Position numbers and translations under genes: made by a program. DNA of 64,000 nucleotides from CADCVT01 sp036389485 (GTDB lineage: Bacteria > Actinomycetota > Thermoleophilia > Solirubrobacterales > Solirubrobacteraceae). Of this stretch, positions 56,199 to 64,000 are shown in pieces. Within the stretch, counting starts at the first letter, position 1. Every line of letters starts with the position of its first letter. The DNA is taken from positions 1 to 64,000 of the forward strand of contig DASVPR010000021.1 of the NCBI GenBank assembly GCA_036389485.1, read 5' to 3'. Below the pieces are notes generated by a model that saw only the letters and a list, made by a program, of their open reading frames with translations, did not search any database and was not told the origin of the DNA.

Positions 56199-58136
56199 GT
56201 GCCCGCCCCGAAGCAAGCCCAACCCCGCATCCGGATCGAGAACCCGTGGCCGATGATCGACTGCGGCCGGTTCCCGGCCAAGCGGGTCGAGGGCGACGTC
56301 GTCGAGGTCTCCGCCGACGTCTGGCGCGACGGCCACGAGATCCTGCGAGCGGAGCTGCTCGCGAAGGGGCCGAGGCAGCGCGGCTGGACGCGGATGCCGA
56401 TGCGGCGGGTCGACCAGCACGTCGACGGCGACCGCTGGGCCGGCGTCTTCAAGGCCGACGCGATCGGCCGCTGGCAGTACACGATCGAGGCGTGGACCGA
56501 CGTCTTCGCGACGTGGCGCGACGAGCTGGCGAGGAAGGTCGACGCCGGCCAGGAGGACCTGCAGTCCGAGCTGCTCGAGGGCGTGGCGCTGCTGACCGAG
56601 GCGGTGGCGAACGTCACCGACCAGCGCGACCGCCGGCTGATCGAGCACGCGATCGAGGAGCTCGAGCACCCCGACCTCCAGCCGAACGACAAGTTCCCGG
56701 TGGCCCTCGACGTCCAGCTCGCCGAGGCGGTGGAGCGCCACCCAGCGAGGCCCGACGCCGCGACGCTCGAGCGGCCGCTCGAGCTGATCGTCGACCGCGA
56801 GCGGGCCCGCTTCGGCGCCTGGTACGAGCTGTTCCCGCGCTCGTGGGGCGGGTTCGCCGGCGTCGAGGAGCAGCTGCCGCGCCTGAAGGAGCTCGGGTTC
56901 GACGTCGTCTACCTCCCGCCGATCCACCCGATCGGCCACCGCAACCGCAAGGGGCGCAACAACGCGCTAACCGCGGGCCCCGACGACCCCGGCTCGCCGT
57001 GGGCGATCGGCGACGAGACCGGCGGCCACGACGCGATCCACCCGGACCTCGGCACGCTCGAGGACTTCGAGCGCCTCACGGCGCGCGCCCGCGAGCTCGA
57101 CATGGACATCGCGCTCGACTTCGCGATCCAGTGCAGCGCCGACCATCCATGGCTCACCGAGCACCCGGAGTGGTTCAACCACCGCCCGGACGGGACGCTG
57201 AAGTACGCCGAGAACCCGCCCAAGCGCTACCAGGACATCTACAACGTCAACTGGGACTCCGAGGACTGGCGCGGGCTGTGGGAGGCGCTGCTCGGCGTGG
57301 TCCGGCACTGGGTCGAGCACGGCGTCCGCGTCTTCCGCGTCGACAACCCGCACACCAAGCCGCTCGGCTTCTGGGAATGGCTGATCCGCGAGATCACGGC
57401 GGAGCACGCGGACGTGATCTTCCTGAGCGAGGCGTTCACGCGCCGGGCGCGGATGGTTGGGCTCGCCAAGGCCGGCTTCACCCAGTCCTACACGTACTTC
57501 ACGTGGAAGAACAGCCGCTGGGAGCTCGAGCAGTTCGTCCACGAGCTGATGACGCCGATCCAGCGCGAGGTGCTGCGCGGCAACCTCTTCGCCAACACGC
57601 CGGACATCCTTCACGAGTATCTCCAGCACGGAGGCCCGAGCGCCTTCGCCAGCCGGTTGGTGCTGGCCGCGACGCTCAGCCCGGCGTACGGCATCTACTC
57701 CGGCTACGAGCACTTCGAGAACGTGCCCGTGCGGCCCGGCAGCGAGGAGTACCTCGACTCCGAGAAGTACGAGATCAAGCAGCGCACGCTCGACGGCCCG
57801 CTCCTGCCGTTCATCCAGACCGTGAACGAGATCCGCCGCGAGAACCCCGCGCTGCAGCACTTCGCGAACGTCACGTTCCTCGACACCCACAACGACGGGC
57901 TCATCGCCTACGCGAAGCAGGCGCAGGGGAACACGATCGTCTGCGTCGTCAACCTCGATCCGCATCACGCGCAGGAGGGGATGGTGCACGTGCCCGACCA
58001 CCTCGGGCTGCCGGTCGCGTTCGTCGCGCACGACCTCCTCACCGACGACCGCCACGGCTGGCACCTGGGGGGCAACTACGTCCGGCTCGAGCCGCCGTTC
58101 CGCCAGGCCCACGTCCTGCGGATCGAAGGCCCGTGA
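56199..58136 (+). CDS. glgE: Alpha-1,4-glucan:maltose-1-phosphate maltosyltransferase
   Basis: GH13_3 enzyme that extends alpha-glucan with maltose-1-phosphate. The N-terminal beta domain starts RIRIENPWPMIDCGRFPAKR. A helical insert RDRRLIEHAIEEL follows, then RFGAWYELFPRSWGGFAGVEEQLPRLKELGFDVVYLPPIHPIG. The nucleophile Asp is in FRVDNPHTKPLGFWEW and the general acid Glu in FLSEAFTRRARM. YFTWKN and the C-terminal beta domain complete the family pattern. The 645-residue length is normal. GTG 56199 has GGAGAGG at a spacing of 6. It is first in the glgE-treS-mak-glgB operon and overlaps treS by four bases. Confidence 0.96.
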   Translation: MPAPKQAQPRIRIENPWPMIDCGRFPAKRVEGDVVEVSADVWRDGHEILRAELLAKGPRQRGWTRMPMRRVDQHVDGDRWAGVFKADAIGRWQYTIEAWTDVFATWRDELARKVDAGQEDLQSELLEGVALLTEAVANVTDQRDRRLIEHAIEELEHPDLQPNDKFPVALDVQLAEAVERHPARPDAATLERPLELIVDRERARFGAWYELFPRSWGGFAGVEEQLPRLKELGFDVVYLPPIHPIGHRNRKGRNNALTAGPDDPGSPWAIGDETGGHDAIHPDLGTLEDFERLTARARELDMDIALDFAIQCSADHPWLTEHPEWFNHRPDGTLKYAENPPKRYQDIYNVNWDSEDWRGLWEALLGVVRHWVEHGVRVFRVDNPHTKPLGFWEWLIREITAEHADVIFLSEAFTRRARMVGLAKAGFTQSYTYFTWKNSRWELEQFVHELMTPIQREVLRGNLFANTPDILHEYLQHGGPSAFASRLVLAATLSPAYGIYSGYEHFENVPVRPGSEEYLDSEKYEIKQRTLDGPLLPFIQTVNEIRRENPALQHFANVTFLDTHNDGLIAYAKQAQGNTIVCVVNLDPHHAQEGMVHVPDHLGLPVAFVAHDLLTDDRHGWHLGGNYVRLEPPFRQAHVLRIEGP

Positions 58137-59818
58137 GCGGGCCGCATGCCGACAACCAGCCCGGCCACTGGTTCGAGGCCGAGCCCAACTGGTTCAAGAC
58201 GGCCGTCTTCTACGAGATCCACCTGCGCGGCTTCCACGACGGCAACGGCGACGGGTCCGGCGACTTCCGCGGGCTGATCGAGAAGCTCGACTACCTGCAG
58301 TGGCTGGGGATCGACTGCATCTGGCTGCTGCCGATGTACGCGTCGCCGCTGCGCGACGGCGGCTACGACATCGCCGACTACGAGCAGATCCATCCCGACT
58401 ACGGGACGATCGAGGACGCGCGCGAGTTCATCCAGGCCGCGCACCAGCGCGGGATGAGGGTCATCGCCGACCTCGTGATGAACCACACGTCGAGCGACCA
58501 CCCGTGGTTCCAGGAGGCCCGCTCGAGCGCGGACTCACCGAAGCGGGATTGGTACGTGTGGTCGGACACCGTGCACCGCTACGAGGACGCGCGGATCATC
58601 TTCATCGACACCGAGTCCTCCAACTGGACCTGGGACGACCAGGCCGGGGCGTACTACTGGCACCGCTTCTTCAGCCACCAGCCGGACCTCAACTACGACA
58701 ACCCCGAGGTCCAGGAGGCGATGCTGGACGCGCTGCGCTTCTGGCTCGACCTCGGCCTCGACGGGTTCCGCCTCGACGCGGTGCCGTACCTCTTCGAGCG
58801 CGAGGGCACGAACTGCGAGAACCTGCCCGAGACGCACGAGTTCCTCAAGCGCGTGCGCGCGACGGTCGACGCGGAGTACCCCGACCGCGTGCTGCTCGCC
58901 GAGGCGAACCAGTGGCCGGCCGACGTCGTCGAGTACTTCGGCGACGGCGACGAGTGCCACATGGCGTTCCACTTCCCCGTGATGCCGCGCATGTTCATGG
59001 GGCTGCGGCGCGAGGAGGCCACGCCGATCCTCGAGATCCTGCGCCAGACACCGCACATCCCGCAGAACTGCCAGTGGGGCCTGTTCCTCCGCAACCACGA
59101 CGAGCTGACGCTCGAGATGGTCACCGACGAGGAGCGCGACTACATGTACACGGAGTACGCGAAGGACCCGCGCATGAAGCTCAACCTCGGGATCCGGCGC
59201 CGGCTCGCGCCCCTGCTCGAAGGGGGCCGCGACGAGATCGAGCTGATGCACGCGATCCTCTTCTCCCTGCGCGGCTCGCCGGTCCTCTACTACGGCGACG
59301 AGATCGCGATGGGGGACAACGTCTACCTCGGCGACCGCGACGGCGTCCGCACGCCGATGCAGTGGACGGGCGACCGCAACGCCGGGTTCTCGCGGGCCGA
59401 CTTCGCGCAGCTCTACCTGCCGCCGCTCATGGACCCCGTGTACGGGTTCCAGGCGGTGAACGTCGAGGCGCAGCTGCGCACGCCGACGTCGCTCCTGCGC
59501 TGGCTGCGGCGGCTGATCGCGCTGCGCAAGGAGCATCCGGTGTTCGGCCTGGGGAGCTTCGAGGCGTTGGTGCCGGAGAACCCGCGGATCTTCGCCCACC
59601 TCCGCACCTACGAGGACGACGTCGCGCTGTGCGTGCACAACCTGGCCGCCTCCGCGCAGGCCGTGGAGCTCGACCTGTCGTGGTACGAGGGCCGGTACCC
59701 GGTCGAGATGTTCGGCCGGTCGCGCTTCCCGCGCATCGGCCAGCTGCCGTACCTGCTGACGCTCGCGCCGCGCGGCTTCTACTGGTTCCTGCTGAAGGAA
59801 GGCGGGCAGGAGGAGTGA
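58133..59818 (+). CDS. treS: Trehalose synthase (maltose alpha-D-glucosyltransferase)
   Basis: GH13_16 isomerase interconverting trehalose and maltose. WFKTAVFYEIHLRGFHDGNGDG opens the domain. The four conserved regions are DLVMNHTS, GFRLDAVPYLFE (nucleophile Asp), LLAEANQWP (Glu) and FLRNHDEL (Asp). RDWYVWSD and NCQWGLFLRNHDELTLEMVTDEERDYMY are TreS-typical. At 561 residues it is a stand-alone TreS, not fused to maltokinase. The GTG start overlaps the glgE stop. In this pathway it supplies maltose for the kinase encoded next. Confidence 0.96.
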   Translation: MSGPHADNQPGHWFEAEPNWFKTAVFYEIHLRGFHDGNGDGSGDFRGLIEKLDYLQWLGIDCIWLLPMYASPLRDGGYDIADYEQIHPDYGTIEDAREFIQAAHQRGMRVIADLVMNHTSSDHPWFQEARSSADSPKRDWYVWSDTVHRYEDARIIFIDTESSNWTWDDQAGAYYWHRFFSHQPDLNYDNPEVQEAMLDALRFWLDLGLDGFRLDAVPYLFEREGTNCENLPETHEFLKRVRATVDAEYPDRVLLAEANQWPADVVEYFGDGDECHMAFHFPVMPRMFMGLRREEATPILEILRQTPHIPQNCQWGLFLRNHDELTLEMVTDEERDYMYTEYAKDPRMKLNLGIRRRLAPLLEGGRDEIELMHAILFSLRGSPVLYYGDEIAMGDNVYLGDRDGVRTPMQWTGDRNAGFSRADFAQLYLPPLMDPVYGFQAVNVEAQLRTPTSLLRWLRRLIALRKEHPVFGLGSFEALVPENPRIFAHLRTYEDDVALCVHNLAASAQAVELDLSWYEGRYPVEMFGRSRFPRIGQLPYLLTLAPRGFYWFLLKEGGQEE

Positions 59819-59820
59819 CG

Positions 59821-61116
59821 ATGGAAGGCCTCGCCGACTGGCTCGTCGAGCAGCGCTGGTTCGCGTCGAAGTCGCGCGAGGTCGCGGGCGTCCGGGTGCT
59901 CGAGGACGTCGAGGTCGACGCCGTCACGCTCATGCTCGTCGAGGTCCGGTTCCAGGCGGGCACGCACGAGCTCTACCAGGTGCCGCTGTGCCGCGGGAGC
60001 GACGCGCTCGCGGACGCCGAGTGCGTGTTCCGCCTGGCGCGCGCCATGCGCGAGAACGCGACGTTCGAGACGGACGACGCGCGCTGGGCGTTCCGCTCGG
60101 TGGACGGGCTGCCGGACGACGAGCTGCTGCGGCAGGTCCGCCCGGTCGGCGTCGAGCAGTCCAACAGCTCGGTCGTGTTCGCCGACGAGCTGATCCTCAA
60201 GATCTACCGGCGCATCGAGCCCGGCCCGAACCCGGAGCTCGAGCTGCTGCGGTTCCTCACCGAGCACGGCTTCGAGTACATCGCACGGCTGGCGGGCTGG
60301 TACGACCACACCGGGCGCCTGGTCGACGCGACGCTCGGGCTGATGCAGGAGTTCCTGCCCGGCGGCAGCGACGGGTGGGAGCGGGCGATGGAGGGGTTCG
60401 CTCGCGATGGTGGCGAGGCCTTCCTGGGCGACATCGCGGAGCTGGGCGAGATCACGGGTCGGATGCACACGACGCTGGGGTCGGACGCCAACGACCCGTC
60501 CTTCGCGCCGGAGGAGCCGAGCACCGAGTCGATCTCGCTGATCCTCGCGACCGTCGACGAGGAGATCGAGGCGATCTTCCGCGAGCTGCCCGACGACGTC
60601 GCCGACCTCGAGCCGATCCGCGGGCGCGGGCAGGAGGTCCGCGAGCAGCTGCGCGGGCTCGGGCACGTGGGCGCCGGCGGGCGCGTCATCCGCTGCCACG
60701 GCGACTACCACCTCGGGCAGACCATCCGGTCGGGCCGCGGGTGGATCGTGCTCGACTTCGAGGGCGAGCCGGCGCGCACGCTGCCCCAGCGCCGCCAGAA
60801 GCGCTCGCCGCTGCGCGACGTCGCGGGGATGCTGCGGTCGTTCGCCTACGCCGCCTCGGCGTCGGAGCTGCAGCACGGCGTGCCCGCGCCTCCGGATTGG
60901 GAGGACCGGGCGCGCGGCGCGTTCCTCGATGCCTACTTCGATGCGGTGGACTCGCGGCTGCTGCCGCACGGCCAGCAGAACACCGAGCGGCTGCTGCAGA
61001 TCTTCGAGCTGGAGAAGGCGGTCTACGAGCTGCGCTACGAGCTGAACAACCGGCCCGACTGGGTCCGGATCCCCGTCGCCGGGATCGCGCGCCTGCTGGA
61101 GGTGACCGGGCCGTGA
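59821..61116 (+). CDS. mak: Maltokinase
   Basis: ATP-dependent kinase making maltose-1-phosphate for GlgE. It has an aminoglycoside-phosphotransferase-like fold. The N-terminal cap begins LADWLVEQRWFASKSREVAG, then SNSSVVFADELILKIYRR (ATP Lys). The catalytic loop is IRCHGDYHLGQTIRS, the metal Asp is in WIVLDFEGEPARTLPQRRQKRSPLRDVAGMLRSFAYAA, and YELRYELNNRPDWVRIPVAGI closes the protein. It has 431 residues. ATG 59821 has AGGAGGA at a spacing of 6; a GTG two codons earlier has none. It overlaps glgB by four bases. Confidence 0.95.
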   Translation: MEGLADWLVEQRWFASKSREVAGVRVLEDVEVDAVTLMLVEVRFQAGTHELYQVPLCRGSDALADAECVFRLARAMRENATFETDDARWAFRSVDGLPDDELLRQVRPVGVEQSNSSVVFADELILKIYRRIEPGPNPELELLRFLTEHGFEYIARLAGWYDHTGRLVDATLGLMQEFLPGGSDGWERAMEGFARDGGEAFLGDIAELGEITGRMHTTLGSDANDPSFAPEEPSTESISLILATVDEEIEAIFRELPDDVADLEPIRGRGQEVREQLRGLGHVGAGGRVIRCHGDYHLGQTIRSGRGWIVLDFEGEPARTLPQRRQKRSPLRDVAGMLRSFAYAASASELQHGVPAPPDWEDRARGAFLDAYFDAVDSRLLPHGQQNTERLLQIFELEKAVYELRYELNNRPDWVRIPVAGIARLLEVTGP

Positions 61117-63287
61117 GCGACGTCGACAAGCTCGTCGCACGCGATCACCCCGAGCCCCATGCGTTCCTCGGCGCGCACCCGCGCAAGCGCGCCCCAGGGG
61201 TCGTCGTCCGCGCGTTCCGGCCGTCGGCCTCGCGAATCGTCGTGCACTGCAACGGTGATTCGGTGCGGATGAAGCGCACGCATGACGCCGGGCTCTTCGA
61301 GGGCGTGTTGAGGGACGCGTCGCTGCCGCTCTCGTATGAGCTCCAGGTCGACTACCCGGGCGGCGAGTCGTTCCCGGTCCAGGACCCCTACCGGTTCCCG
61401 CCCACGATCGGCGAGCTCGACCTGCACCTCGTCGGCGAGGGGCGTCACGAGGAGCTCTACGCGACCCTCGGCGCGCATCACCGCGTCGTGGAGGGCGTCA
61501 CGGGCACGTCCTTCGCGGTGTGGGCCCCCGCCGCGCGGTCGGTGAGCGTCGTCGGCGACTTCAACGGGTGGGACGGGCGGCTGCACCCGATGCGGTCGAT
61601 GGGGCCTTCCGGTGTGTGGGAGCTCTTCGTGCCGGGCGTCGAGTCGGGGGAGCGGTACAAGTACGAGATCCGCACGCCCGACGGCGCGCTGCAGCTGCGC
61701 GCCGACCCGGTCGCGTTCGCGACGGAGGTTCCGCCGCAGACGGCTTCGGTGGTGTGGCGGTCGTCGTTCTCGTGGTCGGACGGCGAGTGGATGGAGCAGC
61801 GCCGGTCGCGGCCTCCCTTCGAGGGCGGGCCGATGTCGGTCTACGAGGTGCACCTGGCGTCGTGGCGGCGGGATCCGTCCGACCCGGATCGGCTGCTGTC
61901 GTATGGCGAGCTGGCTTCGCAGCTGGGCGACTACGTCGAGCAGATGGGCTTCACGCACGTCGAGCTGATGCCGGTGATGGCCCACCCGTTCCCCGGCTCG
62001 TGGGGCTATCAGGTGACCGGCTACTACGCGCCGACCCCACGCCACGGGACGCCCGACGACTTCCGTGCGCTCGTCGACGCGCTGCACCGGCGCGGCATCG
62101 GGGTCATCCTGGATTGGGTCCCCGCGCACTTCCCGCGCGACGAGTTCGCGCTCGCGCGCTTCGACGGGACCGCCCTGTACGAGCACGAGGACCCGCGGCG
62201 GGGGGCGCATCCCGACTGGGGCACCCTGGTCTTCAACTTCGGCCGCCACGAGGTCCGGAACTTCCTCCTGGCCAACGCGCTGTTCTGGTGCCGCGAGTAC
62301 CACGCCGACGGGATCCGCGTCGACGCGGTCGCATCGATGTTGTACTTGGACTACTCCCGCAAGGAGGGCGAGTGGGTGCCCAACGTGCACGGGGGCCGCG
62401 AGGACCTCGAGGCGGTGGCGTTCCTGAAGGAGCTCAACGAGGTCCTGCATGCGAGGGAGCCCGGCGTCGTGTCAGTGGCGGAGGAGTCGACCGCGTGGCC
62501 GGGGGTCTCGCGGCCGACCTATGTCGGTGGGCTCGGCTTCGGGTTCAAGTGGAACATGGGCTGGATGCACGACACGCTCGCGTACTTCCAGCAGGACCCG
62601 GTCTACCGGAAGTACCACCACCACCAGCTGTCGTTCTCGCTGGTGTACGCGTTCACCGAGAACTTCGTGCTGCCGCTGTCGCATGACGAGGTCGTGCACG
62701 GGAAGGGGTCGCTGCTGGCGAAGATGCCCGGCGACCGCTGGCAGCAGCTCGCGAACCTGCGGGCGCTGTACGGGTTCATGTGGGCGCACCCGGGGCGCAA
62801 GCTGTTGTTCCAGGGCTGCGAGTTCGCGCAGGAGCAGGAGTGGCGGTTCGGCCAGTCGCTGGATTGGCACCTCCTCGAGGACCCTGCGCACGCCGGCGTC
62901 CAGGCGCTGGTCCGCGATCTGAACGCGGCGCTGCGCGCGCATTCCGCGCTCTGGGAGCTGGACTTCGACCCCGAGGGCTTCTGGTGGCTCGAGCCCAACG
63001 ACGCCGACAACAACGTCTTCGCCTTCGCCCGCGCGGGGAGGGGCGGCGATCCGGTCGTCGTCTGCGTGATGAACCTGGCCCCGGTCGTCCGCGAGAACTA
63101 CCGCCTCGGCCTGCCCCGCGCGGGCCGCTGGCGCGAGGTGTTGAACAGCGACGCCGAGGCCTACGGCGGCTCGAACGTCGGCAACCTCGGAGGCGTGGAG
63201 ACCGAGGCCATCGCCTGGCACAACCAACCCCAATCCGCCGAGCTCACCCTCCCACCGCTCGGAGTCCTCTACCTGACTCCTGACTGA
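61113..63287 (+). CDS. glgB: 1,4-alpha-glucan branching enzyme
   Basis: GH13_9 enzyme introducing alpha-1,6 branches in glycogen-like glucan. Two N-terminal beta modules (N1 at about 1-110; CBM48 with TSFAVWAPAARSVSVVGDFNGWDGR) precede the barrel. Catalytic residues are the nucleophile Asp in DGIRVDAVASMLYLDYSRK, the acid/base Glu in VSVAEESTAWPGV and the Asp in LPLSHDEVVHGKGSL. GFKWNMGWMHDTL is diagnostic. It has 724 residues. The GTG start overlaps the mak stop. It completes the GlgE pathway operon. Confidence 0.97.
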   Translation: MSDVDKLVARDHPEPHAFLGAHPRKRAPGVVVRAFRPSASRIVVHCNGDSVRMKRTHDAGLFEGVLRDASLPLSYELQVDYPGGESFPVQDPYRFPPTIGELDLHLVGEGRHEELYATLGAHHRVVEGVTGTSFAVWAPAARSVSVVGDFNGWDGRLHPMRSMGPSGVWELFVPGVESGERYKYEIRTPDGALQLRADPVAFATEVPPQTASVVWRSSFSWSDGEWMEQRRSRPPFEGGPMSVYEVHLASWRRDPSDPDRLLSYGELASQLGDYVEQMGFTHVELMPVMAHPFPGSWGYQVTGYYAPTPRHGTPDDFRALVDALHRRGIGVILDWVPAHFPRDEFALARFDGTALYEHEDPRRGAHPDWGTLVFNFGRHEVRNFLLANALFWCREYHADGIRVDAVASMLYLDYSRKEGEWVPNVHGGREDLEAVAFLKELNEVLHAREPGVVSVAEESTAWPGVSRPTYVGGLGFGFKWNMGWMHDTLAYFQQDPVYRKYHHHQLSFSLVYAFTENFVLPLSHDEVVHGKGSLLAKMPGDRWQQLANLRALYGFMWAHPGRKLLFQGCEFAQEQEWRFGQSLDWHLLEDPAHAGVQALVRDLNAALRAHSALWELDFDPEGFWWLEPNDADNNVFAFARAGRGGDPVVVCVMNLAPVVRENYRLGLPRAGRWREVLNSDAEAYGGSNVGNLGGVETEAIAWHNQPQSAELTLPPLGVLYLTPD

Positions 63288-63343
63288 CCACCGCGGTCGT
63301 CGAGGCTCAGGAAGCGTTGCCGGCCGCCGATGTCTGAGGCGTC

Positions 63344-63856
63344 GTGTTGGACTGGAGCCTCCTCGAAACAGCGCTCTTCGCGTTCGTCGTACTTGCCGTC
63401 GGCCCGGTCGGCGTGCTCGTTCACGAAGTGGGGCACGCGGTCGCCGCACGCCGGTTCGGTGCGCCGGTCAGCGAGCTGGTCGCTGCGCCGGAGGGACCGG
63501 CGCTCTCGTTCGTCGTCGCGGGGGTGCGAGTCCGGTTCGGTCTCGGGCTCGGCCGGGACCTGCGCTCGCAGGAGCCGCACGGCTGGGTCGACCTGGCGGT
63601 CGACGAGCTGACGGCGGAGCAGGCGATCGTCGCCTTGCGCGCGGGGCCGCTCGCGCAAGCCGTCTACGGGGCGGTCGGGTGCCTCGTGGTCGTCGCGGTG
63701 GGGATGCCCGCCGTGCCGACGCTTCTGCTGGCCTCGGCCCTGCTGGGAGTCGTCGGGAGCGCGCTCGCGAGCCTGCGCGCCAATGGTCGGCCGGGCTCGG
63801 ACGGCGCGCGGATCGCCGTGCTGCGCAGCCGGCAGCGGGCCGCGCGCGCGGACTGA
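63344..63856 (+). CDS. M50-like membrane protein with HEVGH motif
   Basis: A 170-residue protein. The HExxH zinc motif (VLVHEVGHAVAARRFG) sits in the first hydrophobic segment, as in site-2-protease-like and FtsH-independent M50 relatives. Two to three further hydrophobic stretches follow (AQAVYGAVGCLVVVAVGM, LLLASALLGVVGSALASL). The second metal ligand motif NPDG of full M50 peptidases is not seen, so catalysis is uncertain. The GTG start is at 63344. No partner gene is visible. Confidence 0.65.
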   Translation: MLDWSLLETALFAFVVLAVGPVGVLVHEVGHAVAARRFGAPVSELVAAPEGPALSFVVAGVRVRFGLGLGRDLRSQEPHGWVDLAVDELTAEQAIVALRAGPLAQAVYGAVGCLVVVAVGMPAVPTLLLASALLGVVGSALASLRANGRPGSDGARIAVLRSRQRAARAD

Positions 63857-63868
63857 GGGTCTGCCGCG

Positions 63869-64000
63869 TCACGACGCGGTGTAGTCGAACGTCCCGCGGG
63901 CGGCCGGTGGGCCGTTCTCGCAGTGCTGCTCGAACGAGATCCGGGCGCGGGTCAGCCGGCCTTGGTCGTCGATGCCGAGCTCGTGGACGGTGAAGCGGCC
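63869..64000 (-). CDS. C-terminus of a protein continuing beyond the window
   Basis: The minus strand is open from the right edge to TGA 63869-63871 and encodes about 43 residues with FTVHELGIDDQGRLTRARISFEQHCENG. The phrase FEQHCE near a C-terminus is familiar from secreted actinobacterial beta-rich proteins of unknown function. The rest lies outside the window. Confidence 0.6.
   Translation of the reverse strand, partial: GRFTVHELGIDDQGRLTRARISFEQHCENGPPAARGTFDYTAS

Overview
The window comes from a very GC-rich bacterium, most likely an actinobacterium of the Thermoleophilia/Solirubrobacterales type. This is an inference from gene content: a complete GlgE alpha-glucan pathway, a NarL-type two-component pair beside an MMPL transporter, DUF35/thiolase-like genes, huge secreted ASH-repeat proteins, and a flagellar hook-family gene in an otherwise actinobacterial background. 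Almost everything is chromosomal housekeeping or accessory coding DNA. Genes are tightly packed, with many ATGA/GTGA overlaps. There is no phage, no insertion sequence and no CRISPR array.

Layout. 0-10.2 kb: thioredoxin reductase, then a WS/DGAT-like acyltransferase that has lost its catalytic motif, diverging from a short-chain dehydrogenase across a symmetric CCTATAGG box. Next is a seven-gene minus-strand run (10152 to 3383): a secreted CARDB/collagen-like protein, two related membrane-anchored proteins, acyl-CoA dehydrogenase, 3-hydroxyacyl-CoA dehydrogenase, an ECF sigma factor and a DNA alkyltransferase. 10.3-16.6 kb: membrane proteins (LPG-synthase-TM-like, UPF0182, ArsB-like, FTR1 iron permease with a palindromic operator-like site on its start). 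16.6-23.3 kb: a lipoprotein, a DUF35/thiolase-like pair, rhodanese, NUDIX, OsmC, DUF1015 and a CAP-domain protein.

23.4-28.3 kb is the most accessory-looking part: tRNA-Pro, a frameshifted HNH endonuclease remnant running into it, tRNA-Arg, one solitary flagellar hook-family gene, and a minus-strand unit made of an unrecognised protein, an FMO-like flavoprotein and a 20-residue peptide gene that has a perfect Shine-Dalgarno and is followed by a strong hairpin. 28.4-34.0 kb: MMPL exporter, response regulator, histidine kinase, a YceI fragment, a small membrane protein and a fatty-acid desaturase. 34.2-38.2 kb: an MpsC/DUF2294 protein, an RsbW-like ATPase, a diguanylate cyclase, a second LPG-synthase-TM-like protein and an SGNH hydrolase.

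38.2-53.0 kb: a bicovalent-FAD (BBE-type) oxidase, divergent from a small ILEI/PANDER-resembling protein, a GT4 glycosyltransferase and a 3815-residue secreted protein built as 7 ASH repeats + 14 delta-60 propeller repeats + 20 ASH repeats + a basic tail. 53.1-54.8 kb: a nucleotidyltransferase facing a TIM-barrel protein. 54.9-63.3 kb: glycogen/trehalose metabolism: MalQ (minus strand, start codon unclear) diverging from the coupled operon glgE-treS-mak-glgB, which together can turn trehalose into branched alpha-glucan. The window closes with an M50-like HExxH membrane protein and the C-terminus of a secreted protein.
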